From the NCBI GenBank assembly GCA_016868485.1, contig VGGT01000026.1, positions 1 through 12,646 on the forward strand: a DNA stretch of 12,646 bases, written 5' to 3'. This stretch comes from Bacteroidota bacterium (GTDB taxonomy: Bacteria > Bacteroidota > Bacteroidia > UBA7662). A program made the translations under genes and the position numbers. Of this stretch, positions 5,745-12,646 are shown in pieces (positions within the stretch are counted from its first letter, which is position 1; each line of letters opens with the position of its first letter). The notes under the pieces are model-generated. The model saw only the letters and a program-made list of their open reading frames with translations. It was not told where the DNA came from and did no database searches.

Positions 5745-6740
5745 ATGGATATCGTTGTTTCGGGCATTCGCTCTACAGGTCGCCTTCATTTGGGCAATTA
5801 TTTTGGTGCCGTACGTCAATTCTTGGGCATGCAACGCACTCATCAATGCTATTTTTTTATTGCCGACTACCATTCGCTCACTACGCATCCTGATCCGGCA
5901 GCGTTGAAGGCGTCTTCCCGTCAGGTGTTGATCGAATATCTCGCATGTGGCATTGATCCAAGCATGGCCACCATTTACCGCCAAAGTGATATTCCAGAAA
6001 TCCCTGAGCTGTATATGTTGTTGAATATGCACGCTTATGTGGGTGAATTAGAAAGGGTGGCATCTTTCAAAGATAAGGTGAGGAAGCAGCCCGACAATGT
6101 GAATGCTGGCCTACTTACCTATCCCGTTCTGATGACGGCCGATATCATCATTCATCGGGCCCGTTGGGTACCGGTCGGCAAGGATCAAGAGCAACACCTG
6201 GAGATGGCCAGAAATTTTGTTCAGCGATTCAACCGATTCTATGAAACCGATTTTTTTCCTGAACCCTATCCTTTTCGTCAAAGCGATGGGCAAATGATTA
6301 AAGTGCCTGGCCTGGATGGTTCGGGCAAAATGGGCAAATCAGAAGGTGAGGCACAGGCCATTTTCTTATCTGATGAGCCCAGCGTCATCCGCAAAAAGGT
6401 CATGCGTGCCGTCACCGACAGCGGACCCACTACAGTAAACACGCCGCTCGCCGACACGATCATGCATCTGTTTCAACTCCTGGAGCTGGTGAGCGCACCG
6501 GATGTGGTGAAACACTTTTTGGACGCCTATGCTCAATGCAACATACGCTATGGTGATCTAAAAAAGCAACTGGCAGAAGATATTATCGCATTTTTGGCGC
6601 CCATTCAAGAGCAGATCAAAGCCTTGGAAACCGATGATGCACGTCTCAAACGAGTGCTGCGCGACGGAGCTGAAAAGTCACGCCAAAGCGCCGGCCATAC
6701 CCTTCAGATTGTGCGCGAACTGATGGGCTTTAATTCATAG
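5745..6740 (+). CDS. trpS: Tryptophanyl-tRNA synthetase
   Basis: Class I aminoacyl-tRNA synthetase charging tRNA(Trp). With the start at ATG 5745 it has 331 residues, the usual bacterial size. The Rossmann-fold signatures are present: TGRLHLGNYFG near residues 11-21 (the HIGH-type motif), VPVGKDQEQHLEMAR at about 142-156 (typical of TrpRS) and KMGKS at 195-199 (the KMSKS-type loop). A start at 5718 would add nine residues that the family does not have. The gene is divergent from plsC, and the kinase gene follows 3 bp after its stop, so the two are very probably co-transcribed. I see no tryptophan-codon leader peptide or T-box-like structure in the short upstream space. Confidence 0.97.
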   Translation: MDIVVSGIRSTGRLHLGNYFGAVRQFLGMQRTHQCYFFIADYHSLTTHPDPAALKASSRQVLIEYLACGIDPSMATIYRQSDIPEIPELYMLLNMHAYVGELERVASFKDKVRKQPDNVNAGLLTYPVLMTADIIIHRARWVPVGKDQEQHLEMARNFVQRFNRFYETDFFPEPYPFRQSDGQMIKVPGLDGSGKMGKSEGEAQAIFLSDEPSVIRKKVMRAVTDSGPTTVNTPLADTIMHLFQLLELVSAPDVVKHFLDAYAQCNIRYGDLKKQLAEDIIAFLAPIQEQIKALETDDARLKRVLRDGAEKSRQSAGHTLQIVRELMGFNS

Positions 6741-6743
6741 ATT

Positions 6744-7376
6744 ATGGGGAAACACATAGCCATAGCCGGCAATATTGGTTCCGGCAAGACCACGCTCACA
6801 GGATTGCTGGGGAAACATTATCAGTGGCAAACACATTTTGAGGATGTAAACGGCAATCCATACCTCAATGACTTCTACGAAGACATGCAGCGGTGGTCGT
6901 TTAACCTTCAGATCTACTTTTTAAATGCTCGATTTCGTCAGCTTATAGACATCCGAAAGGGTACGGAGGCGGTCATTCAAGACCGAACCATCTACGAAGA
7001 CGCTCATATTTTCGCGCCCAATCTACACACCATGGGACTTATGTCTGGACGAGACTACGAGAACTACCGCAGCCTTTTTGACGCCATCGGCAACTTGGTT
7101 CGTCCGCCCGATCTTCTTGTGTATTTAAGGGCATCGGTACCTACCTTAGTGCGGCAAATCCAGCGTCGTGGACGTGATTATGAGGATGGGATTCGCCTCG
7201 ACTATCTGCGCAAGCTAAATGAACGCTACGAAGCATGGATTGACTCCTACACGCTTGGTAACTTATTGATCGTGGACGTGGATCATTTAAACTTTGCCGA
7301 CAAACCCGAGGACCTTGGACAGATTATTTCACGCATTGACGCGCAATTGCACGGATTATTTCCAAACGAACAATAA
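6744..7376 (+). CDS. Deoxynucleoside kinase (dNK/dGK/dAK family)
   Basis: Cytoplasmic salvage enzyme that phosphorylates deoxynucleosides to their 5'-monophosphates with a nucleoside triphosphate. Its 210 residues show the dNK fold: P-loop GNIGSGKTT at 9-17, the substrate-side FEDVNGNPYL (32-41, with the catalytic-region acidic residue), QDRTIYEDAHIF (79-90, equivalent to the DRS/ERS motif) and the lid RRGRDYE (141-147). The family includes deoxyadenosine, deoxyguanosine and broad-specificity kinases; the sequence alone does not let me choose the substrate. The ATG at 6744 is the only sensible start and lies 3 bp after the trpS stop. Its TAA stop (7374-7376) merges into the A-run that forms the U-tract of the opposing terminator. 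Confidence 0.93.
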   Translation: MGKHIAIAGNIGSGKTTLTGLLGKHYQWQTHFEDVNGNPYLNDFYEDMQRWSFNLQIYFLNARFRQLIDIRKGTEAVIQDRTIYEDAHIFAPNLHTMGLMSGRDYENYRSLFDAIGNLVRPPDLLVYLRASVPTLVRQIQRRGRDYEDGIRLDYLRKLNERYEAWIDSYTLGNLLIVDVDHLNFADKPEDLGQIISRIDAQLHGLFPNEQ

Positions 7377-7404
7377 AAAAGACGCGCCGAGGAGGGCGCG
7401 TCTT
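7375..7404 (-). terminator. Intrinsic terminator of hppA
   Basis: A ten-base-pair GC-rich stem (AAGACGCGCC at 7379-7388 pairing with GGCGCGTCTT at 7395-7404) closes a six-base loop. On the minus strand the stem is followed by a T-run (complement of 7375-7380), the classic arrangement for stopping transcripts from hppA, whose stop is 25 bp upstream. On the plus strand the hairpin follows the deoxynucleoside kinase gene, but only a weak T-content comes after it, so it may act less well in that direction. Confidence 0.88.
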
Positions 7405-7428
7405 GCGATTTATAGGAGAATAAGCGGA

Positions 7429-9621
7429 TTAAGTCAAAAGGGGCGCAATGACAAGGGCCACGACCGATATCAACTTCAATAAAATGTTGAGCGAAGGACC
7501 AGAAGTGTCTTTGAATGGATCTCCGACGGTATCACCAACTACGGCGGCTTTGTGTGGGTCCGACTTCTTGTAGTAGGTTTGTCCGTTTATGACCACTCCC
7601 TCTTCAAACATTTTCTTGGCATTGTCCCAAGCGCCACCAGCATTGGATTGAAAAATAGCCATCAATACACCGCTTGCCGTAACTCCTGCCAATAATCCAC
7701 CTAATGCCTCTTTACCGAAGATCATTCCTGTGGCAACAGGGGCAGCCACAGCCAAGAGACCTGGAACAATCATTTCACGAATCGCCGCTTGCGTGGAAAT
7801 TTCTACACACTTTCCATATTCTGCCACGCCATCGGCCGCCTGAAATATTTTGCGGTCTTGATCCGACCAATCGTCCATTTCCTTATCGCCATTTTTCCGC
7901 ATCACTTCCAATGCTGCTTTGAGCGCAGGTATGCTGCTGAACTGCCGACGCACCTCTTCGATCATGGACATGGCTGCACGTCCGACGGCACCCATGGCCA
8001 TGGCTGAGAAAACAAAGGGGAGCATCGCCCCAATCATCATGCAAGCCATAACTTTAGCTTCCGACAAATCGATGGTCTCAATATTGGCCGATGTCATGTA
8101 CGCCCCAAACAAGGCGAGGGCGGTGAGGGCTGCGGATGCAATGGCAAATCCCTTACCAATGGCCGCGGTGGTGTTGCCCACAGCATCGAGTTTATCGGTG
8201 CGCTTGCGCACTTCTTTGGGCAACTCGCTCATTTCTGCAATTCCACCGGCATTATCTGAAATGGGACCATAAGCATCTACAGCCAGCTGGATGCCTGTAT
8301 TGGCCAACATGCCGACGGCAGCAATCGCGATGCCATACAGTCCTGCAAAATAGAAGGCACCAATAATGCTCATGGCAATAATCAAGGTTGGAAGGGCAGT
8401 ACTCATCATGCCCACACCCAAACCAGCGATAATGTTGGTAGCCGCGCCCGTTGAGGACTGTTTTACAATGTCTAACACAGGCTTTTTACCGGTGCCGGTG
8501 TAATATTCAGTGATCAATCCGACCAATAATCCTGCGATTAGCCCAATCACGGTGGCCACAAATACATTAAAAGATGACATACTGCGTTCTTGTTCGTACA
8601 AAACGTCATTAAACTGCCACTTCGCAGGCAACATCCATGTAATGATGAAGTAACTCGCGGCAATCATAAGGGCAGATGACAAAAATTCACCGGTATTGAG
8701 GGCTCTTTGGGGATCGCCTCCTTCTTTAACACGAACGAAAAAGGTACCCAAAATGGACATAAGGATACCGGCACCGGCCAAAACTAAAGGCAGAAGGACT
8801 CCCGAAAGACCATTGAACTGGTCGTTGAAACCCGTGGTCATAAAGGCCGCGCCCAATACCATGGTGCCAATAATCGACCCAACATACGATTCGAATAAGT
8901 CAGCGCCCATACCCGCAACATCACCCACGTTATCCCCCACATTGTCGGCAATGGTTGCTGGGTTGAGGGGGTGATCCTCTGGTATGCCCGCCTCTACCTT
9001 ACCCACCAAATCGGCGCCCACATCAGCAGCTTTGGTATAAATTCCTCCACCAACGCGCGCAAACAAGGCGATCGAAGAGGCACCAAATGAAAAACCAGTT
9101 AAAATGGTGATGACTCGATTGAGATTTTCTGCCGTATCGGTGCCAAACATGGTGTGGAAGATGAGAAATAGGGTCCCTAAACCAAGTACACCCAAGCCAA
9201 CCACGCCCATTCCCATGACTGATCCTCCAGCAAATGCAATTTCCAACGCCTTACCTAAGCCGGTGCGTGCTGCATTGGCCGTCCGAACATTTGCTTTGGT
9301 GGCTACCTTCATTCCAATAAATCCGGCCAATGCAGAGCATAAGGCACCGACCACAAATGACAACCCAACTAAAGGCGATGATAACTCAGAATTGGCTGTG
9401 AACGCCAATAATCCGGCCACTGCAACCACAAACCAGATTAATATCTTGTATTCTGCCTTTAAAAAGGCCATGGCACCTTCGGCGATATGCCCGGCAATTT
9501 TTTGCATTTTTTCGTTACCCGGATCTTGTTTGGCTACCCAAGAGGAGCGATAAAACGTGTAGAGCAGACCTAAGACACCGGTAAAGGGAATCAGGTACAA
9601 TAATGTGTTGGTTAAATTCAT
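7429..9621 (-). CDS. hppA: K+-dependent membrane-bound ion-pumping pyrophosphatase
   Basis: Multi-spanning inner-membrane pump that couples hydrolysis of pyrophosphate to export of H+ and/or Na+. With the start at ATG 9621 it has 730 residues, fitting the family; the longer frame to 9696 would cover the promoter. Signature motifs are DVGADLVGKVE (200-210) and DNVGDNVGD (226-234), both lining the pyrophosphate/Mg site, then DAYGPISDNAGGIAEM (about 449-464) and a C-terminal VVGDTVGDPFKDTSGPS. GNTTAAIGKG at 482-491 has Ala and Gly where K+-independent enzymes have Lys and Thr, so the enzyme should need K+. Whether it moves H+, Na+ or both cannot be settled from motifs alone. It sits downstream of, and on the same strand as, the cytochrome c gene, but has its own promoter and terminator. 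Confidence 0.97.
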   Translation of the reverse strand: MNLTNTLLYLIPFTGVLGLLYTFYRSSWVAKQDPGNEKMQKIAGHIAEGAMAFLKAEYKILIWFVVAVAGLLAFTANSELSSPLVGLSFVVGALCSALAGFIGMKVATKANVRTANAARTGLGKALEIAFAGGSVMGMGVVGLGVLGLGTLFLIFHTMFGTDTAENLNRVITILTGFSFGASSIALFARVGGGIYTKAADVGADLVGKVEAGIPEDHPLNPATIADNVGDNVGDVAGMGADLFESYVGSIIGTMVLGAAFMTTGFNDQFNGLSGVLLPLVLAGAGILMSILGTFFVRVKEGGDPQRALNTGEFLSSALMIAASYFIITWMLPAKWQFNDVLYEQERSMSSFNVFVATVIGLIAGLLVGLITEYYTGTGKKPVLDIVKQSSTGAATNIIAGLGVGMMSTALPTLIIAMSIIGAFYFAGLYGIAIAAVGMLANTGIQLAVDAYGPISDNAGGIAEMSELPKEVRKRTDKLDAVGNTTAAIGKGFAIASAALTALALFGAYMTSANIETIDLSEAKVMACMMIGAMLPFVFSAMAMGAVGRAAMSMIEEVRRQFSSIPALKAALEVMRKNGDKEMDDWSDQDRKIFQAADGVAEYGKCVEISTQAAIREMIVPGLLAVAAPVATGMIFGKEALGGLLAGVTASGVLMAIFQSNAGGAWDNAKKMFEEGVVINGQTYYKKSDPHKAAVVGDTVGDPFKDTSGPSLNILLKLISVVALVIAPLLT

Positions 9622-9647
9622 AAAAATAGATTTATTCAAAAGTGGCG

Positions 9648-9677
9648 CAAAAATACAATTTAGCCCCGCATTTGCAA
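9648..9677 (-). promoter_or_regulatory. Bacteroidota-type promoter of hppA
   Basis: On the minus strand there is a TTG box (9675-9677), a 19-base spacer and TATTTTTG (9648-9655). This agrees with the Bacteroidota consensus of a TTG/TTTG box and TAnnTTTG at 19-21 bases. Transcription would begin near 9641, leaving a leader of about 20 bases to the ATG at 9621. This is the best promoter match in the window, and it also argues against the start at 9696. Confidence 0.7.
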
Positions 9678-9789
9678 CATTCCTTTCAGAATACAAGGAT
9701 TCCTATCCGGTCAACCCCAAAAATTTAGCGTGGACCAATGATTGCTCAAGCCCGTATTTCGTTGAGTGGTGCCGAATATTGATCAAGCC

Positions 9790-9802
9790 GGTCATTATGA
9801 CC
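9790..9802. other. Short dyad between the cytochrome c gene and hppA
   Basis: GGTCAT-T-ATGACC is a perfect six-base inverted repeat with a one-base centre, five bases after the cytochrome c stop codon. The centre is too small for an RNA hairpin, so it would have to act as a protein-binding site if it acts at all. It lies about 113 bases upstream of the hppA -33 box. The rest of the 186-bp spacer shows nothing beyond the hppA promoter. Confidence 0.3.
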
Positions 9803-9807
9803 TGAAT

Positions 9808-10275
9808 TCAAATTTTCGTCAGCGTGCGCACGTAATTGATGATGTGCCAGCCGTCTTCGTCGCTGATTCCATAGGCCGATATTTTAAGCATGGCATTCCT
9901 GCCTGTGATCAACTTCCAATGCAAGGCCCCATCGGACTGCGCAGGCGTCCTTTCGAGTAGATTGGAAGCCTTAACGGCTATGCCCGCGGGAACTTCTGCT
10001 TTTCCGTCGGCACCGTGGCACGTCACGCAATATTGAAGATATATGGACTTGCCCTTTTCGATGGAAGCTGCGGATGCAGGCTGAGGGTTCATCACCCCAT
10101 GAGTGGATTCAGGCGCAACCCAAACCTGAGCCGTATCGCTTTTGGGCGTTGGCGGTTCACCGGCAGGAAGTGACTCATCGGTTCCCTTGCCGCCACCGCA
10201 TGATGACAAGACAAGGTATAATGTGCCGCCCATGAAACACAAAATTGAACGCAAAGATGGATGATGTAGTTTCAT
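9808..10275 (-). CDS. Cytochrome c lipoprotein (monohaem)
   Basis: Predicted membrane-anchored, extra-cytoplasmic c-type cytochrome of 155 residues. The N-terminus is a lipoprotein signal peptide: charged start, hydrophobic stretch and lipobox L-S-S-C with Cys26 as the lipid-bearing residue, followed by GGG. A Pro/Ser/Thr/Glu-rich linker (about 30-68) leads to a single class I cytochrome c domain. The haem site is CVTCH at 83-87, Met129 in GRNAML is the probable second axial ligand, and the C-terminal helix is DEDGWHIINYVRTL. It probably shuttles electrons between respiratory complexes. Divergence from a CcoI-like copper ATPase suggests, without proving, a link to cbb3 oxidase. The exact partner is unknown. 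Confidence 0.9.
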   Translation of the reverse strand: MKLHHPSLRSILCFMGGTLYLVLSSCGGGKGTDESLPAGEPPTPKSDTAQVWVAPESTHGVMNPQPASAASIEKGKSIYLQYCVTCHGADGKAEVPAGIAVKASNLLERTPAQSDGALHWKLITGRNAMLKISAYGISDEDGWHIINYVRTLTKI

Positions 10276-10324
10276 TGCTCAAGTCTATTTTCGGGAAGAA
10301 TTAGTGGTTTTAGCTATTAAACAA

Positions 10325-10332
10325 CAAATATA
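10325..10332 (-). promoter_or_regulatory. Probable -7 element (TATATTTG) of the cytochrome c gene
   Basis: On the minus strand TATATTTG fits TAnnTTTG and lies about 50 bases upstream of the cytochrome c ATG (10275). No clear TTG box is found at the expected distance; the region upstream is very A+T rich. Only the -7 half is supported. Confidence 0.45.
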
Positions 10333-10368
10333 CCTAGAGGTGGTATAAATTTAATATTTTTATATATG

Positions 10369-10380
10369 GATATGTATATC
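10369..10380. promoter_or_regulatory. Small dyad in the divergent cytochrome c / ATPase spacer
   Basis: GATAT-GT-ATATC is a five-base inverted repeat with a two-base centre, lying between the two divergent -7 elements in an A+T-rich stretch (about 10310-10405). It could be a regulator site serving both genes. The base composition makes chance dyads easy, so support is weak. It does not match the FNR-type TTGAT-N4-ATCAA site. Confidence 0.25.
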
Positions 10381-10396
10381 TGATTATATTTTTATC

Positions 10397-10404
10397 TAAA
10401 TTTG
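10397..10404 (+). promoter_or_regulatory. Probable -7 element (TAAATTTG) of the P-type ATPase gene
   Basis: TAAATTTG fits the Bacteroidota TAnnTTTG element; no TTG box is found 19-21 bases upstream. It ends only seven bases before the ATG at 10412, so a transcript from it would be leaderless or nearly so. Confidence 0.4.
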
Positions 10405-10411
10405 CAGCCAT

Positions 10412-12646
10412 ATGGCCGCCATTAGCCCAACTACATCTTCGGGAAAAGTAGCCGTGCCTTGTTCACATTGCGGTCAAGAATGCCACGCTACGGGCACAAA
10501 AACCGCAGGAAAAACGTTTTGCTGCGCCGGATGTAGTCGGGTTTACCATCTTATCCATCAATGCGAACTTGGAGACTATTATAAGCTACACGAGGGCAGT
10601 GCCCATAAATCACAATTGCCCGGCCAAAAGGAGTTCGAGTATTTGCGCGATCCGGAAATTCGTAGGCGATTCATCGACTTCGAAAACAACATCCACTACC
10701 GAGCATCCTTGCATATCCCCAATATCCATTGCACGGCTTGTGTGTATTTGCTTGAGCGGTTGCAACGATTCATTCCGGAAATCATGGAGGCACGTGTCGA
10801 CTACCTGCGAAAAGAATTGCAGGTAAAGGTATCGAAGCCCGGAGCTGATTTACCCGAGCTTGCTCGACTCTTGGTACAAATCGGCTACCCCCCCGAGTGG
10901 CAAACAGACACCATACATTCTTCAAAAAATTCAGGGAATAGAGAACAAATTATTCGAAAAATGGCCGTAGCGGGCTTTTCTTTTGGCAATATTATGCTAC
11001 TTAGTCTACCCGACTACCTCAGTGACCATGGAATTGCCGAGCCATTATTGAACGCATCGACCAAAGGCTTGTCTGTCTTGCTGAGTCTGCCTGTAGTGGT
11101 GTTCAGTGCTTCTGATTATTTCACAACAGCCTATGAAGCGCTTAAAAAACGAATCATCAAGCTTGATATTCCAATCGCTCTTGGGGTGGCTGTTCTTTTC
11201 CTGCGTTCCGTATATGAGATCGTATCGGGCATAGGCTCTGGCTACCTTGATTCGCTTAGTGCACTTGTTTTTTTCTTACTGCTTGGCAGACTTTTTCAAG
11301 AGAAGACGTTTCACCACTTGCGTTTCGATCGCGACCATCATTCCTTTTTTCCATTGGCGGTACTAAAAATCAACGCCAGCGGATCGAATCATCTGGCTTT
11401 CAATGAAGGAAATGAGCATTTTGAAACTGAGGTTGGCATTCATCATCTTAAGGCAGGCGATCAGATTCGGATTAGGCATCAAGAGGTCGTTCCAGCTGAT
11501 TCACTTTTAATCGATCCAAGCGGACTCATCGATTACAGTTTTGTGACCGGGGAAAGCGAACCGGTGGCTTGCTTTAAAGGTGATGTCATGTACGCAGGTG
11601 GAAGAATAGCAGGCACTTCGCTCACCATGGAGGTTATGAAACCCGCAGCAGAAGCCTATTTGATGCGGCTATGGAATCAAAACACCACCGAATCGGAAGA
11701 ATCAAATTCGGAAGCTTTTCAGGGCACAGCCGACAAGATTGCCCAATATTTCACCCCATCTGTCATCATTTTAGCTCTTTTAGGTTTTGGGGCATGGCTA
11801 CCCTACAGTACCGAAACAGCCTTCCAAGTACTTTCTGCCGTTCTTATCATTGCATGCCCATGTGCTTTAGCCCTATCTGCTCCACTGAGTTTAGGCAACG
11901 GATTGCGCCTTTTGGCTGAAAATGATTTTTTCGTTCGGAATACGGCAGCGGTCGACCGTCTGGCCCGTATTCGTTGCTTGGTTTTCGACAAAACCGGCAC
12001 TTTGTCGCAACAAGACCTTGGCCCAATGAATGAAGAAAATATTCGATGGAATCATGCGCAGCAGACCCTGGTGCAAGCTGTTTGCCGAAACAGCACCCAC
12101 CCACTCAGCAAGATGATGGCGAAAACACTCCCGTACAACCCTAAACACAAAATACAGCTCTATGATGAGCAAGAGGGCAAAGGGATTAATGCCATAGTCG
12201 ATGGTCAGCGCATTCAAATTGGCCGCTGCTTTGAGGAGCAATTGCAAGCGCGTACTCAGGATAAACTAAATAATAATCGGGCTTCCACCGCGCCAGGAAA
12301 TCAAGTTAGGGTTCGAATGAACGGCCGTGAGCTCGGCTTTATCCATTTCAAACCCATTTGGCGAAATGGCATAGAAAACAGCCTTCATCAACTCGGCACT
12401 GACTATGAAATGCACTTGCTATCGGGCGACAACCCCCGAGATGGGGAGCAAATTGGTGGCTGGTTCCCACCAGGCTCTTCGCTTCATTTCCAACAATCCC
12501 CTATCGACAAAAAGCACTATATCGAAGATTTAAAGCGGCATCGTGTTGGAGGTGTAGCCATGATCGGGGATGGCCTTAATGATGCTGGCGCCTTGCAGTC
12601 GGCAGATATAGGCATTGCGGTTAGCGAAAAAAGCGGTCAATTTTCT
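10412..12646 (+). CDS. ccoI: CcoI/FixI-like copper-translocating P-type ATPase (3' end outside window)
   Basis: P1B-type ATPase moving Cu+ across the inner membrane; the CcoI/FixI branch supplies copper for assembly of cbb3 cytochrome oxidase. The frame is open through 745 codons to the right edge. In order there is a cysteine-rich N-terminal domain with CSHC (17-20) and CCAGC (37-41), of the extra metal-binding type found in FixI-like ATPases, then an HMA domain with CTAC (107-110). Next come membrane helices between about 183 and 295, TGES (379-382, actuator), the CPC metal site (482-484) in its helix, DKTGT (526-530, phosphorylated Asp526), THP (562-564, nucleotide domain) and GDGLND (719-724). 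The last two membrane helices should lie beyond the window. It is divergent from the cytochrome c gene by 136 bp. Copper specificity is inferred from family type. ccoS and ccoNOP would be expected nearby but are not visible. Confidence 0.92.
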   Translation, partial: MAAISPTTSSGKVAVPCSHCGQECHATGTKTAGKTFCCAGCSRVYHLIHQCELGDYYKLHEGSAHKSQLPGQKEFEYLRDPEIRRRFIDFENNIHYRASLHIPNIHCTACVYLLERLQRFIPEIMEARVDYLRKELQVKVSKPGADLPELARLLVQIGYPPEWQTDTIHSSKNSGNREQIIRKMAVAGFSFGNIMLLSLPDYLSDHGIAEPLLNASTKGLSVLLSLPVVVFSASDYFTTAYEALKKRIIKLDIPIALGVAVLFLRSVYEIVSGIGSGYLDSLSALVFFLLLGRLFQEKTFHHLRFDRDHHSFFPLAVLKINASGSNHLAFNEGNEHFETEVGIHHLKAGDQIRIRHQEVVPADSLLIDPSGLIDYSFVTGESEPVACFKGDVMYAGGRIAGTSLTMEVMKPAAEAYLMRLWNQNTTESEESNSEAFQGTADKIAQYFTPSVIILALLGFGAWLPYSTETAFQVLSAVLIIACPCALALSAPLSLGNGLRLLAENDFFVRNTAAVDRLARIRCLVFDKTGTLSQQDLGPMNEENIRWNHAQQTLVQAVCRNSTHPLSKMMAKTLPYNPKHKIQLYDEQEGKGINAIVDGQRIQIGRCFEEQLQARTQDKLNNNRASTAPGNQVRVRMNGRELGFIHFKPIWRNGIENSLHQLGTDYEMHLLSGDNPRDGEQIGGWFPPGSSLHFQQSPIDKKHYIEDLKRHRVGGVAMIGDGLNDAGALQSADIGIAVSEKSGQFS

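Noticed and set aside
9104..9553. 149-codon open frame on the plus strand opposite hppA
   Set aside because: It is antisense to a strongly conserved, motif-rich pyrophosphatase. Its translation is Pro/Thr/Asn-rich low-complexity sequence, as expected from the complement of Gly/Ala-rich membrane codons.
9622..9696. 25-residue N-terminal extension of the pyrophosphatase
   Set aside because: It overlaps the best promoter in the window, and the usual hydrophobic N-terminus begins at the ATG at 9621.
10276..10411. FNR/Crp-type operator in the cytochrome c / ATPase spacer
   Set aside because: I looked for TTGAT-N4-ATCAA and TGTGA-N6-TCACA patterns and found no acceptable match.
11847..12247. Overlapping minus-strand frames of 85 and 118 codons inside the P-type ATPase
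   Set aside because: They lie opposite the CPC, DKTGT and nucleotide-domain region of the ATPase, which is unbroken on the plus strand, so they are shadows.

Overview
The window looks like ordinary chromosome from a Bacteroidota bacterium, probably of flavobacterial or cryomorphaceal type. The protein styles fit this: a FixI/CcoI-like P-type ATPase with an extra N-terminal metal-binding domain, a small DUF2795 protein beside a PduO-type adenosyltransferase, and a K+-dependent membrane pyrophosphatase. Several intergenic regions also carry the Bacteroidota promoter element TAnnTTTG, and two of these have a TTG/TTTG box 18-19 bases upstream. No rRNA, tRNA, CRISPR array, phage gene or intact transposase was seen. 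No gap between genes exceeds about 210 bases.

Layout. 1-398 (+): 3' end of a TrkH/KtrB-type potassium transporter. 404-1711 (-): MacB/FtsX-type ABC permease, convergent with it. 1803-2852 (+): queA. 2853-3059: non-coding, with a 22-bp direct repeat pair and a 10-bp tandem array. 3060-5608 (-): cluster transcribed in the order plsC, gatC, ABC ATPase, cobalamin adenosyltransferase, DUF2795 gene; the first four are overlapping or tightly spaced, and the last appears to have its own promoter. 5745-7376 (+): trpS and a deoxynucleoside kinase, 3 bp apart. 7379-7404: terminator hairpin. 7429-9621 (-): hppA. 9808-10275 (-): cytochrome c lipoprotein. 10412 to the window end (+): CcoI/FixI-like copper P-type ATPase, cut off by the edge.

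How the genes fit together. The left and middle parts are mostly housekeeping: queuosine tRNA modification, phosphatidic acid synthesis, Asn/Gln-tRNA amidation, Trp-tRNA charging and deoxynucleotide salvage. The right part is energetic: a pyrophosphate-driven ion pump, a membrane-anchored c-type cytochrome and, divergent from it, a copper exporter of the kind that loads cbb3 oxidase. I found no convincing new multi-gene system. The observations most worth a second look are small-scale: two tandem arrays at gene ends (the 5' region of plsC and the stop codon of the DUF2795 gene), a possible IS21-type end remnant abutting queA, several start-site and promoter conflicts, and the unexplained partner protein DUF2795.
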